Shown: positions 1 through 5,135 of the stretch, piece after piece
Numbering within the stretch: the first letter of the stretch is position 1
Layout: every line of letters begins with the position of its first letter
Assembly: GCA_022615805.1 (NCBI GenBank)
Contig: JAKEGO010000061.1
Location: 1 to 8,063 of the forward strand
DNA length: 8,063 nucleotides
From: Thermoplasmata archaeon
GTDB lineage: Archaea > Thermoplasmatota > JAKEGO01
Direction of reading: 5' to 3'
The notes under the pieces: model-generated
Database searches by the model: none
What the model was told of the DNA's origin: nothing
What the model saw: only the letters and a program-made list of their open reading frames with translations
Made by a program: the position numbers and the translations under genes

Positions 1-18
1 CTCCGGATCGGGCGGAGT

Positions 19-56
19 GTTTGGAAAAAGCACGTGCAAGCGATGTTTTTCCAAAC
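19..56. repeat. Perfect 11-bp inverted repeat with A5/T5 arms
   Basis: Arm 19-29 (GTTTGGAAAAA) is the exact reverse complement of 46-56, separated by a 16-base loop. The loop itself contains the self-complementary octamer GCACGTGC at 30-37. The hairpin sits directly against the next one (57-82). On either strand it resembles a stem with a terminal T-tract, but the T-run lies inside the stem rather than after it, so an ordinary terminator is not the best reading. Confidence 0.75.
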
Positions 57-82
57 CCTGATGACGCGAAGCGTCATCTAGG
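57..82. repeat. Hairpin with GAA triloop
   Basis: Eight perfect base pairs (60-67 with 71-78) close on a three-base GAA loop; three further pairs (57-59 with 80-82) follow across a single bulged base at 79. The apex 66-72 reads GCGAAGC, a heptamer known from DNA oligonucleotide studies to form an unusually stable mini-hairpin. This is the tightest hairpin of the array. Confidence 0.75.
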
Positions 83-97
83 TCAAATCTCCGCGGG

Positions 98-158
98 CCC
101 ACTTTTTCGAACATCGGTCCTACCATCCTTGTATGGCACAGATGTGAGAAAAAGTGGG
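98..158 (+). repeat. Long hairpin, 11-bp stem plus tandem G-A internal loop
   Basis: The outer stem 98-108/148-158 is 11 perfect pairs (CCCACTTTTTC against its complement). A symmetrical 2x2 internal loop follows, GA at 109-110 opposite GA at 146-147, and then five more pairs (111-115/141-145). Four inner pairs (123-126/133-136) can close the apex. In RNA, GA opposite GA normally forms stacked sheared pairs, so the whole arm could be an almost continuous helix of about 18 layers. On the - strand the same loop would be UC/UC, which is less favourable. Confidence 0.7.
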
Positions 159-171
159 GAACAAAAAGGGA

Positions 172-209
172 CCATTCGCCCGGACGAAAGACAATGAGCG
201 GGTGAATGG
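172..209 (+). repeat. 11-bp hairpin with one G-U wobble
   Basis: Positions 172-182 pair with 199-209 over 11 layers. Ten are Watson-Crick and one (178 with 203) is G-T in DNA, which is an allowed G-U pair only if the + strand is transcribed. The loop is 16 bases, the same length as in the 19-56 hairpin. Two shorter hairpins (213-223 and 226-238) follow within four bases. Confidence 0.65.
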
Positions 210-330
210 GCCTGAACAGTTCAATGGGTCCTTGACCCGCAGAGCATCGCCTTGTTCCCTATAATGAGGAGTGACCGTCGATCGGCACCAGGTCCGGCTG
301 TCAGGCGATGGGACCGGAACGCCTTTTATC

Positions 331-586
331 ATCATGTGCCTCGCTTCGTATCGTTGGAACCTACCGATCCCCAGGTTACTCTTTAACGCACTGGTTCCTT
401 AACTCCCTCAACCTCCGTCGGAACATGCCATGCATCCGATGATGTCCCCGGAGCAGCTCAAGCGAACGGGGCGTCGAGGTATAATCGTGGAAAAGCGTTC
501 AACGCCCCTATCGGGGCCTTCACTTTTCGATCGGCCTGCAGGGGTTCGATCGATGGGCGCTGCCCCCCGTACGGTGCCCCGGGCGG
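331..586. other. Intergenic region with no recognised gene
   Basis: Between the hairpin array and the 3' end of the peptidase gene I see no gene I can support. An open frame from 430 on the + strand is short, Arg/Pro-rich, lacks a convincing ribosome binding site and runs antisense into the peptidase gene. The octamer TTCGATCG occurs twice, at 527-534 and 545-552. A candidate terminator for the - strand genes lies at 491-517. Confidence 0.5.
491..517 (-). terminator. Possible terminator after the aminopeptidase gene
   Basis: Read on the - strand, a 5-bp GC hairpin (GCCCC, loop GATA, GGGGC; 517-504) is followed about ten bases later by a run of four T (494-491). It lies about 70 bases past the peptidase stop. 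Archaeal termination relies mainly on T-tracts, and four T is short, so this is a weak call. Longer T5 runs occur on the - strand at 167-163 and 153-149. Confidence 0.3.
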
Positions 587-1690
587 TCAGAAGAGCAGCT
601 GCCCGTCCCTCATGACGACCTCGGTCCTGCCGTCCGGGTACGTCAGTTCGACGGTGGGCTCCTTCACTAGGCCGTCGAGGTGCGTGAGCGCCTTGGCGTC
701 CTCGTCGTAGTTGGAGCCGAGGGCGAAGTGGCAGGTGCGGAACACCTTCTCGTCCTCGAGCATGTTCCCGACGATGGCGGCCGCCGGATTGAGGCCGATG
801 CCGAACTCGCCGATGTGGTAAGCGTTGCGCGCGTAACCGTCCGCTTCGGCGGCGGGCAGTTTGCCGTCCCTCGCCAGGTCGTGGGGCATCCTGCTGGCCC
901 TCTCGAGGGCCTTCCGGAGCATGTCGGCCTCGAGGCCGCCGGCGATGTCCCTGACGAACCCGGCCCGCACGGCGCAGACGATCGGGCTCCGGGGGATGAC
1001 CTCGCCGTCGGGCAGGGACATGCAGCCGTCGAAGGCGATGGTCCCCTCGCAGGTGCCGTTGGCCGGAGAGATGAAGGTCTCGCCCGCCGGGAGGTTGCCT
1101 CCCTTGCCCTTCTCGCTGAAATCCCCGTCGTCCGACCTCGCCCCCCTCCCCTCGAGGCCGACGGACAGGTCCGTCCCTCCGGGGGCGGTGACGCGCGCGC
1201 TGGCGGCCTCCGAGAGCCGGACGTTCAGCGCGGCGCATCTCCTCCTCATGGTGGCGTAGTCGATGGGGACCGTCCTGACGAACATCTCCCTCGTCACGCC
1301 GGGGGACCAGAAGGCCCGCGATATCTTCTCCCCGAGGAGGTAGTTGAAGACGTGGTTGTAGGTCCTCTCGCCGGTGACGTACGGCGTCCTCAGGGCGCTC
1401 TCGTCCTTCCCGAGCTTCTCCGCGCTGATGGAGACCATCACGTCTGGCTCCGTCCGCAGGGCGCCGATGACCGCCGCCTCCGCGAGGTCGAACTGCGTCT
1501 TGACGGGTTGGACCGCGAGCGCGGGGGACCCCCCCAGTTCCGCGGTCGCCGCGTAAAGCGCCATCGAAATGTCGAGGACGTCGCCCGCCGGGTTCGTCAC
1601 TATGAGGACCGTCTCCTGCGCCCTGAGGCGGATGACGTCGCGCATGGCCACCATCGCCGCCTCGCGGAGCGCGGCATCCGTTGCGACCAT
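587..1690 (-). CDS. M29-family metallo-aminopeptidase (leucyl aminopeptidase / aminopeptidase T-like)
   Basis: The 367-residue product resembles the M29 family (COG2309), cytosolic dimetal exopeptidases that remove N-terminal amino acids from peptides. The expected metal ligands are all visible: Glu204 in GNLPAGE (198-204), Glu295 in HIGEFGIGLN (292-301), His321 in TCHFALGSNY (319-328) with Tyr328 seven residues on, and the HLD pair His337/Asp339 in THLDGLVKEPTV. This order and the H-x7-Y and H-x-D spacing match the catalytic set of Thermus aminopeptidase T. Length is a little below the roughly 400 residues of bacterial members. There is no signal peptide or membrane segment. The ATG at 1690 is preferred because GAGGCGG (1702-1696) lies five bases upstream. 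That Shine-Dalgarno sequence overlaps the hppA stop codon, so the two genes are probably co-transcribed and coupled. Substrate specificity cannot be read from sequence. Confidence 0.88.
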   Translation of the reverse strand: MVATDAALREAAMVAMRDVIRLRAQETVLIVTNPAGDVLDISMALYAATAELGGSPALAVQPVKTQFDLAEAAVIGALRTEPDVMVSISAEKLGKDESALRTPYVTGERTYNHVFNYLLGEKISRAFWSPGVTREMFVRTVPIDYATMRRRCAALNVRLSEAASARVTAPGGTDLSVGLEGRGARSDDGDFSEKGKGGNLPAGETFISPANGTCEGTIAFDGCMSLPDGEVIPRSPIVCAVRAGFVRDIAGGLEADMLRKALERASRMPHDLARDGKLPAAEADGYARNAYHIGEFGIGLNPAAAIVGNMLEDEKVFRTCHFALGSNYDEDAKALTHLDGLVKEPTVELTYPDGRTEVVMRDGQLLF

Positions 1691-1700
1691 CGCGACCGCC

Positions 1701-3773
1701 TCACACGAAGAAGGGCAGGAAGACGAGCGCGACGATGCTCATCAGCTTTATCAGGATGTTCAGGCTCGGGCCGGCCGTGTCCTTGAGGGGGTCGCCGACG
1801 GTGTCGCCGACGACGGCCGCCTTGTGAGCGTCCGACCCCTTCCCGCCGTGCTCGCCGGACTCGATGTACTTCTTCGCGTTGTCCCACGCGCCACCGGCGT
1901 TCGCCATGAAGATGGCGAGGAGCAGGCCGGAGACGAGCGAGCCCGCGAGGAACCCCCCGAGGGCTTCAAGGCTCCAGAGGCCGACAGCGATGGGCATCAC
2001 GATGACGAGGAGCGTCGGGAGGACCATCTCCCGCAGGGCGGCCCGCGTCGCTATGCCGACGCACTTCTCCGTGTCCGGCTTCCCGGTCCCCTCCATCAGG
2101 CCCGGGATCTCGCGGAACTGCCTGCGGACCTCGTTGACGATGGAGATGGCCGCCTTCCCGACAGAGTTCATCGCCAGCGCGGAGAAGATGAAGGGCATCA
2201 GCGCGCCGATGAACAGGCCGACCGTGACCTCCGCCTCCATGATATCTATGCTGTCCACTCCCGACATGGTCTGGTAGCTGCTGAAGAGAGCGAGCGCGGC
2301 GAGCGCCGCCGACCCGATGGCGAAGCCCTTGCCCATGGCCGCGGTCGTGTTCCCGACGGCATCGAGCTCCTCCGCCCTCTCGCGGGTCTCCTGAGGCCTG
2401 CCCGCGAGCTCAGCGATCCCCGCGGCGTTGTCGGCGACGGGACCGTAGCAGTCGATGCTCAGCGTGATGCCGAGGGTCGAGAGCATCCCCATGGCGGAGA
2501 GAGCGATGCCGTACACCCCGGCATAGTGGTTGGCGACGATGATGGCGACGCAGATGGTCGCAACGGGGATCACGGTGCTGAGCATCCCGACGGAAAGTCC
2601 GGCGATGACCACGGTGCCTGCGCCGGTCGTCGCGGCCTTCGAGATCGAGCGCGTCGGCGCCCGCCCCTCCGAGGTGAAATAGTCGGTCGCAAAGCCGATC
2701 GCGACGCCGGAGACGAGGCCGCTGATGAGCGCGATGTAGAGCTCCCATTTCATCTCCCCCACGAAGAGCCATATCACCAGCACCGATAGCAGGGACATCA
2801 CCAGGGCGGCCATCACGGTCCCGCCGGTCAGCGCGAACCGCGGGCCCTTCGTGGACCTCAGCATGTAGACCGCCGCGACGCCGATGATGGAGGCGAAGAT
2901 GCCCGTGGCCGTCAGAAGGAGGGGTAGTATCACGAGCGCCTCGCCATCCACGCTGACGTTGGCGATGAGGCGCTCGCCCATGACACCATCGCCCTTGTCG
3001 CTCGCGATGATGGCCGAGGCGCCCAGGGCCATGGCGGCGATGATGGCGTCCACATAGGATTCGAAGAGGTCGGCGCCCATGCCAGCGACATCGCCCACGT
3101 TGTCGCCGACGTTGTCCGCGATGACCGCCGGATTGCGCGGATCGTCCTCCGGGATCCCGGCCTCGACCTTCCCCACGAGGTCGGCTCCGACGTCTGCGGA
3201 TTTGGTGTAGATGCCGCCGCCCAGGCGGGCGAAGAGCGCGATGGAGCTCGCCCCGAAACCGAAGGCGAAGAGCGCGTCGATGTTCTTGAACGTGTCGTCG
3301 CCAGCGCCGTTCGTCACGACGAGCAGCATCAATGCAACGCCGATGAGGCCGAGGCCGCAGACGATGAGCCCCATGACCGCCCCGCTCGAGAAGGCCACGA
3401 TAAGCCCATCGGACTGCGACTTCTCGACCGCCGTCGTCGTCCTCCCGTTCGCCATGGTCGCCACGCGCATGCCGACGTTCCCCGCCGCTGCCGAGAAGAG
3501 GGCGCCCAGCCCGAAGGCGAGCCACGAGAACGTGACGATCTTGTCCATCATCTCGCCGACGAGCAGGATCGCCATGACCGCGATGACGAAGACGATCAAC
3601 ACCTCGTACTCCTTGTTGAGGAACGTGATGGCCCCCTTCTGGATCTCCGTGCTTATCTCGCGCACGCGCTTCGGTCCGGAGGGGCGGCCAGCCACCCATA
3701 TGGCGATGGCAATGGCACCGACGATCGCTAAAAGTCCGGTCACAATCGAAAGATATACCATGTTCACGTCCAT
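1701..3773 (-). CDS. hppA: Membrane-bound ion-pumping pyrophosphatase, K+-dependent type
   Basis: This 690-residue, about 16-helix membrane protein hydrolyses pyrophosphate and uses the energy to pump H+ and/or Na+ across the cytoplasmic membrane. Diagnostic motifs are DVGADLVGK (194-202), the acidic pyrophosphate-Mg site EDDPRNPAVIADNVGDNVGD (209-228), DNAKKYIE (631-638) and GDTVGDPLKDTAG (656-668). The segment GNTTAAMGKG (474-483) has Ala478 and Gly481, the pair typical of K+-dependent enzymes; K+-independent ones carry Lys and Thr there. In TM6, Glu238 sits where Na+-pumping members keep their glutamate, and Asp242 sits one helical turn later, where plant H+ pumps have theirs, so ion choice is uncertain. 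Length is normal for prokaryotic members. The ATG at 3773 follows GGTGATC (3782-3776), an extended match to the archaeal anti-Shine-Dalgarno. The gene begins 14 bp after a tRNA and is followed after 10 bp by an aminopeptidase. Confidence 0.97.
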   Translation of the reverse strand: MDVNMVYLSIVTGLLAIVGAIAIAIWVAGRPSGPKRVREISTEIQKGAITFLNKEYEVLIVFVIAVMAILLVGEMMDKIVTFSWLAFGLGALFSAAAGNVGMRVATMANGRTTTAVEKSQSDGLIVAFSSGAVMGLIVCGLGLIGVALMLLVVTNGAGDDTFKNIDALFAFGFGASSIALFARLGGGIYTKSADVGADLVGKVEAGIPEDDPRNPAVIADNVGDNVGDVAGMGADLFESYVDAIIAAMALGASAIIASDKGDGVMGERLIANVSVDGEALVILPLLLTATGIFASIIGVAAVYMLRSTKGPRFALTGGTVMAALVMSLLSVLVIWLFVGEMKWELYIALISGLVSGVAIGFATDYFTSEGRAPTRSISKAATTGAGTVVIAGLSVGMLSTVIPVATICVAIIVANHYAGVYGIALSAMGMLSTLGITLSIDCYGPVADNAAGIAELAGRPQETRERAEELDAVGNTTAAMGKGFAIGSAALAALALFSSYQTMSGVDSIDIMEAEVTVGLFIGALMPFIFSALAMNSVGKAAISIVNEVRRQFREIPGLMEGTGKPDTEKCVGIATRAALREMVLPTLLVIVMPIAVGLWSLEALGGFLAGSLVSGLLLAIFMANAGGAWDNAKKYIESGEHGGKGSDAHKAAVVGDTVGDPLKDTAGPSLNILIKLMSIVALVFLPFFV

Positions 3774-3775
3774 TC

Positions 3776-3782
3776 GATCACC
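3776..3782 (-). promoter_or_regulatory. Shine-Dalgarno sequence of hppA squeezed between tRNA and start codon
   Basis: On the - strand GGTGATC precedes the hppA ATG by two bases (five from the GGTG core). It occupies most of the 14 bases between the tRNA 3' end (3788) and the start (3773). It decides the start in favour of 3773 over the internal Met codon at 3761. Confidence 0.7.
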
Positions 3783-3787
3783 GCCAG

Positions 3788-3878
3788 TGCCGGGGGCGGG
3801 ATTCGAACCCGCGGCCTTCGGATGCCTCAGGCGGATACCCTATGAGTCCGACGCTCCGCCAGGCTGAGCCACCCCGGC
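3788..3878 (-). tRNA. Elongator tRNA-Met (anticodon CAT) with a 17-base intron
   Basis: Read on the - strand, 91 bases fold as a full cloverleaf. The acceptor is GCCGGGG (3878-3872) with CCCCGGC (3795-3789) and discriminator A at 3788; the D stem is GCTC/GAGC; the anticodon stem is TCGGA/TCCGA; the T arm is GCGGG-TTCGAAT-CCCGC. The loop reads CTCATA then A38, with CAT at 3844-3842. Removing 3824-3840 leaves a 74-base tRNA. CCA is not encoded. An elongator is favoured over an initiator because the acceptor starts GCCGGGG rather than the AGC-type start usual in archaeal initiators. A tRNA-Ile decoding AUA also carries CAT, so that alternative is not fully excluded. It is transcribed away from the trmB-like gene and straight towards hppA. 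Confidence 0.93.
3824..3840 (-). other. tRNA intron at position 37/38 with bulge-helix-bulge splice sites
   Basis: The intron interrupts the anticodon loop after A37. Bases 32-35 (CTCA) pair with intron bases TGAG (3829-3826) to give the four-bp central helix. The three-base bulges are TAG at the 5' site and GCA at the 3' site, each cut after its second base. The rest of the intron forms a small hairpin, GGT-ATCC-GCC. This is the canonical substrate of the archaeal tRNA splicing endonuclease. Confidence 0.88.
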
Positions 3879-3898
3879 ACTGACCGAGAATTTACCTT

Positions 3899-3916
3899 CG
3901 ATAGTTAAACCTATCG
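3899..3916 (-). promoter_or_regulatory. TATA-type promoter of the tRNA-Met/hppA unit inside a palindrome
   Basis: On the - strand the AT-rich core GGTTTAACTA is centred about 29 bases before the mature tRNA 5' end, which suits a start site one to three bases upstream of the tRNA. The core lies between the arms of a perfect inverted repeat, CGATAG and CTATCG (3899-3904 and 3911-3916). No other TATA-like box is visible before hppA, so this probably serves hppA as well. Confidence 0.6.
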
Positions 3917-4140
3917 TCCTCCGGGAGCGGACTGGACAACGATGGGGCGGACCGCAACGCGCCCCCGATGGCGGGCATCATCGGTCCGCCGGGAAAAGGC
4001 GCTCGGACCCGCCATCCGCAGTGCCGGGTCCCCTCCCGGGGTCGGACGGATCATCTCGAACGAGGTGCGGACGAATCCGGGAGCCCGTGCGTCGCTTTTT
4101 CTGCAGGATAGGGGCCGAATGTGTCTCTTTTTCAGAAACA
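3917..4140. other. Divergent intergenic region rich in inverted repeats
   Basis: This stretch between the tRNA promoter and the regulator promoter has no recognised gene. An in-frame upstream extension of the regulator from 3942 is possible on paper but would have to be transcribed from before the TATA box. Inverted repeats are 3946-3954/3982-3990 (nine perfect pairs), the alternative 3965-3970/3979-3984, 4005-4011/4025-4031, and a small hairpin 4068-4071/4076-4079. Two T5 tracts follow on the + strand at 4096-4100 and 4128-4132. Confidence 0.45.
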
Positions 4141-4156
4141 TTTATATGACCATAAA
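4141..4156 (+). promoter_or_regulatory. TATA box of the TrmB-family gene, with overlapping dyad
   Basis: TTTATATG at 4141-4148, preceded by a purine-rich GAAACA, is a near-consensus archaeal TATA box. A start site about 26 bases from its centre falls on the ATG at 4170, predicting a leaderless mRNA. The box is also the left arm of a dyad: TTTAT (4141-4145) and ATAAA (4152-4156) are complementary across six bases. Binding there would block TBP, so it could be an autoregulatory operator; that last point is inference. Confidence 0.65.
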
Positions 4157-4169
4157 ACGTGCTGACGCC

Positions 4170-4925
4170 ATGGAGGCCGGCGCCGAGAACGAGGATGTCC
4201 GGAAGGCTCTCGAGGGCATGGGCCTCGAGCGGGAGGAGGCCGAGGTCTATCGCCTCCTGATCGCCCGCGGCGTGTCGACGGTCGGGGACATCAGCCAGTT
4301 CCTCGATTTCTCCAGGACGAAGGTCTACGGCATCTTCGACCGACTGCTCTCGAAGGGGTGGGTGAGGAAGGTCTCGGAGGCGCCGCGCATGTTCGCTCCG
4401 GTCGACCCCGAGAAGGTCCTGAGGTCGAAGAGGAGGGCCGTTACCGAGGCGTACAGGACGGCGCTCGAGGCGCTTCAGCCGATGTACGAATCGCTGCCTG
4501 GGCGAGTGTCCGAAGTGGCGGTGCTGCGCGGCTCCGAGGCCCTTCAGAAGGTCGAGGAGATGATCCGCTCCGCGAAGCGGGAGGTCAAGGTCGTCGCGAC
4601 GGTCGGCCCCCTGCCCGTCGTGAAGCGGGTCGCCAGGCTCCTCATTGACCGGAGGTCGGAGGGGCTCGACGTGATGGCCGTGGTACCGCCGTCCATCGTG
4701 CCGGACCTGCTCGATGGGTTAGAGGCCAGGATCTCGGAGGTCCCAGACGCGGGGCTCGTCATCGTGGACGGGAACCAGGTCTACGTCGGCGGGATCGACC
4801 CGACGGGGGGTGACGTCGCCGACATGGTCGGCATCTGGACCGAGAACTCCGCCATCGTCACGTTCAACAACGTCCTCTTCGACAGTTACTACTCATGCCG
4901 CGACGGAAGGGGTGAAACGAAGTGA
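4170..4925 (+). CDS. TrmB-family transcriptional regulator
   Basis: The 251-residue protein starts with a winged helix-turn-helix of the TrmB type (about residues 10-72). Its recognition helix includes SRTKVYGIFDRLLSKG (48-63), a pattern of Ser-Arg-x-x-Val-Tyr-x-x-x-x-x-Leu common in the family. A linker helix (about 80-108) leads to a C-terminal domain (about 114-243) with the alternating strands and helices of the PLD-like effector domain seen in many TrmB proteins; no phospholipase HKD motif is present, as expected for a sensor. The effector cannot be named. The ATG at 4170 was chosen because the TATA box at 4141-4148 places transcription initiation there; an earlier in-frame ATG at 4146 lies within that box. 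The stop overlaps the start of the next small gene by four bases, and an exporter follows, so efflux control is a plausible job. Confidence 0.85.
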   Translation: MEAGAENEDVRKALEGMGLEREEAEVYRLLIARGVSTVGDISQFLDFSRTKVYGIFDRLLSKGWVRKVSEAPRMFAPVDPEKVLRSKRRAVTEAYRTALEALQPMYESLPGRVSEVAVLRGSEALQKVEEMIRSAKREVKVVATVGPLPVVKRVARLLIDRRSEGLDVMAVVPPSIVPDLLDGLEARISEVPDAGLVIVDGNQVYVGGIDPTGGDVADMVGIWTENSAIVTFNNVLFDSYYSCRDGRGETK

Positions 4926-5107
4926 ACATGATGACGGCGCCGGTAGGGAGCGAGCGCTGCGTGTTCTGCCGCGGATACATCGACGGGGCGTGCGACGGCG
5001 ATATCGCCGGCGCGTGCGAGAGGTTCGACAGGGTGGACGACCCGGCCTGGACGAAGGCCGCGCGATGGGCAGGATATCGCAGCCGATGCGAAAAACCTAT
5101 ATCGTAG
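4922..5107 (+). CDS. Small Cys-rich protein, function unknown
   Basis: This 61-residue frame starts with GTG overlapping the regulator stop (GTGA, 4922-4925). GGGGTGA at 4910-4916 gives good Shine-Dalgarno spacing to the GTG; in-frame ATG codons at 4928 and 4931 are alternatives. It has cysteines at 13, 16, 24, 32 and 56. The first four form C-x2-C-x7-C-x7-C, which could bind zinc or an iron-sulfur cluster. Residues 18-28 are acidic and Gly-rich, and there is no membrane segment or signal peptide. I recognise no named family. Support for it being real is the four-base overlap, the ribosome binding site and the spaced cysteines; the shortness keeps confidence moderate. It is probably co-expressed with the regulator and might modulate it or the exporter, which is inference. 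Confidence 0.62.
   Translation: MNMMTAPVGSERCVFCRGYIDGACDGDIAGACERFDRVDDPAWTKAARWAGYRSRCEKPIS
5091..5104 (+). promoter_or_regulatory. TATA box of the RND exporter gene
   Basis: AAAAACCTATATCG lies within the last codons of the small Cys-rich gene. Its TATA-like core (5097-5104) predicts a start near 5127, giving a leader of about nine bases. GAGGAG at 5125-5130 sits five bases before the ATG at 5136; if the start is at 5127 part of it would be lost, so the start may be a few bases earlier, or readthrough from the regulator gene may also supply mRNA. Confidence 0.5.
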
Positions 5108-5135
5108 CCCAGGATAACCGGAATGAGGAGGCCGA

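Larger units (their letters stand above)
1..330 (+). ncRNA. Candidate structured noncoding RNA (tandem hairpin array)
   Basis: No credible protein is visible here, yet hairpins follow one another almost end to end. Paired arms, all seen directly, are 1-5/13-17, 19-29/46-56, 60-67/71-78 (extendable by 57-59/80-82 with one bulged base), 98-108/148-158 with an inner 111-115/141-145, 172-182/199-209, 213-217/219-223, 226-230/234-238, 271-273 plus 275-277 with 283-288, and 291-295/311-315. A possible long-range pairing is 245-251/304-310. The + strand is preferred because position 178 pairs with 203, and 225 with 239, as G-U wobbles only on that strand, and because the internal loop at 109-110/146-147 is a tandem GA/GA only on that strand. 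A T-rich stretch at 324-328 after the last hairpin could end the transcript. I do not recognise RNase P, SRP or 5S RNA motifs. The 5' end may lie outside the window. No promoter was identified. Confidence 0.4.

Noticed and set aside
1..330. Hairpin array as a CRISPR array or insertion sequence
   Set aside because: The hairpin arms do not repeat in sequence, there are no regular spacers, and no transposase or terminal repeats with target duplication are visible.
430..615. 61-codon + strand frame at the end of the peptidase gene
   Set aside because: It has low complexity in its second half, overlaps the peptidase antisense, and lacks a ribosome binding site.
680..2789. Long open frames on the + strand opposite the peptidase and pyrophosphatase genes
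   Set aside because: They run antisense to genes with clear catalytic motifs, have Arg/Gly/Asp-rich composition typical of high-GC antisense frames, and show no recognisable domain or ribosome binding site.
2410..3699. 429-codon frame on the same strand as hppA in another phase
   Set aside because: It is a shifted reading of hppA with His/Arg-rich low-complexity sequence and no domain.
3785..4028. Direct repeat CAGTGCCGGG at 3785-3794 and 4019-4028 as an integration (att) duplication of the tRNA 3' end
   Set aside because: The second copy lies on the 5' side of the tRNA rather than beyond its 3' end, is only ten bases long, and no integrase or mobile gene is present.
3942..4169. N-terminal extension of the TrmB-family gene from the ATG at 3942
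   Set aside because: The added 76 residues have no TrmB homology that I can see, the region contains inverted repeats and T-tracts, and a near-consensus TATA box at 4141-4148 places the start at 4170.
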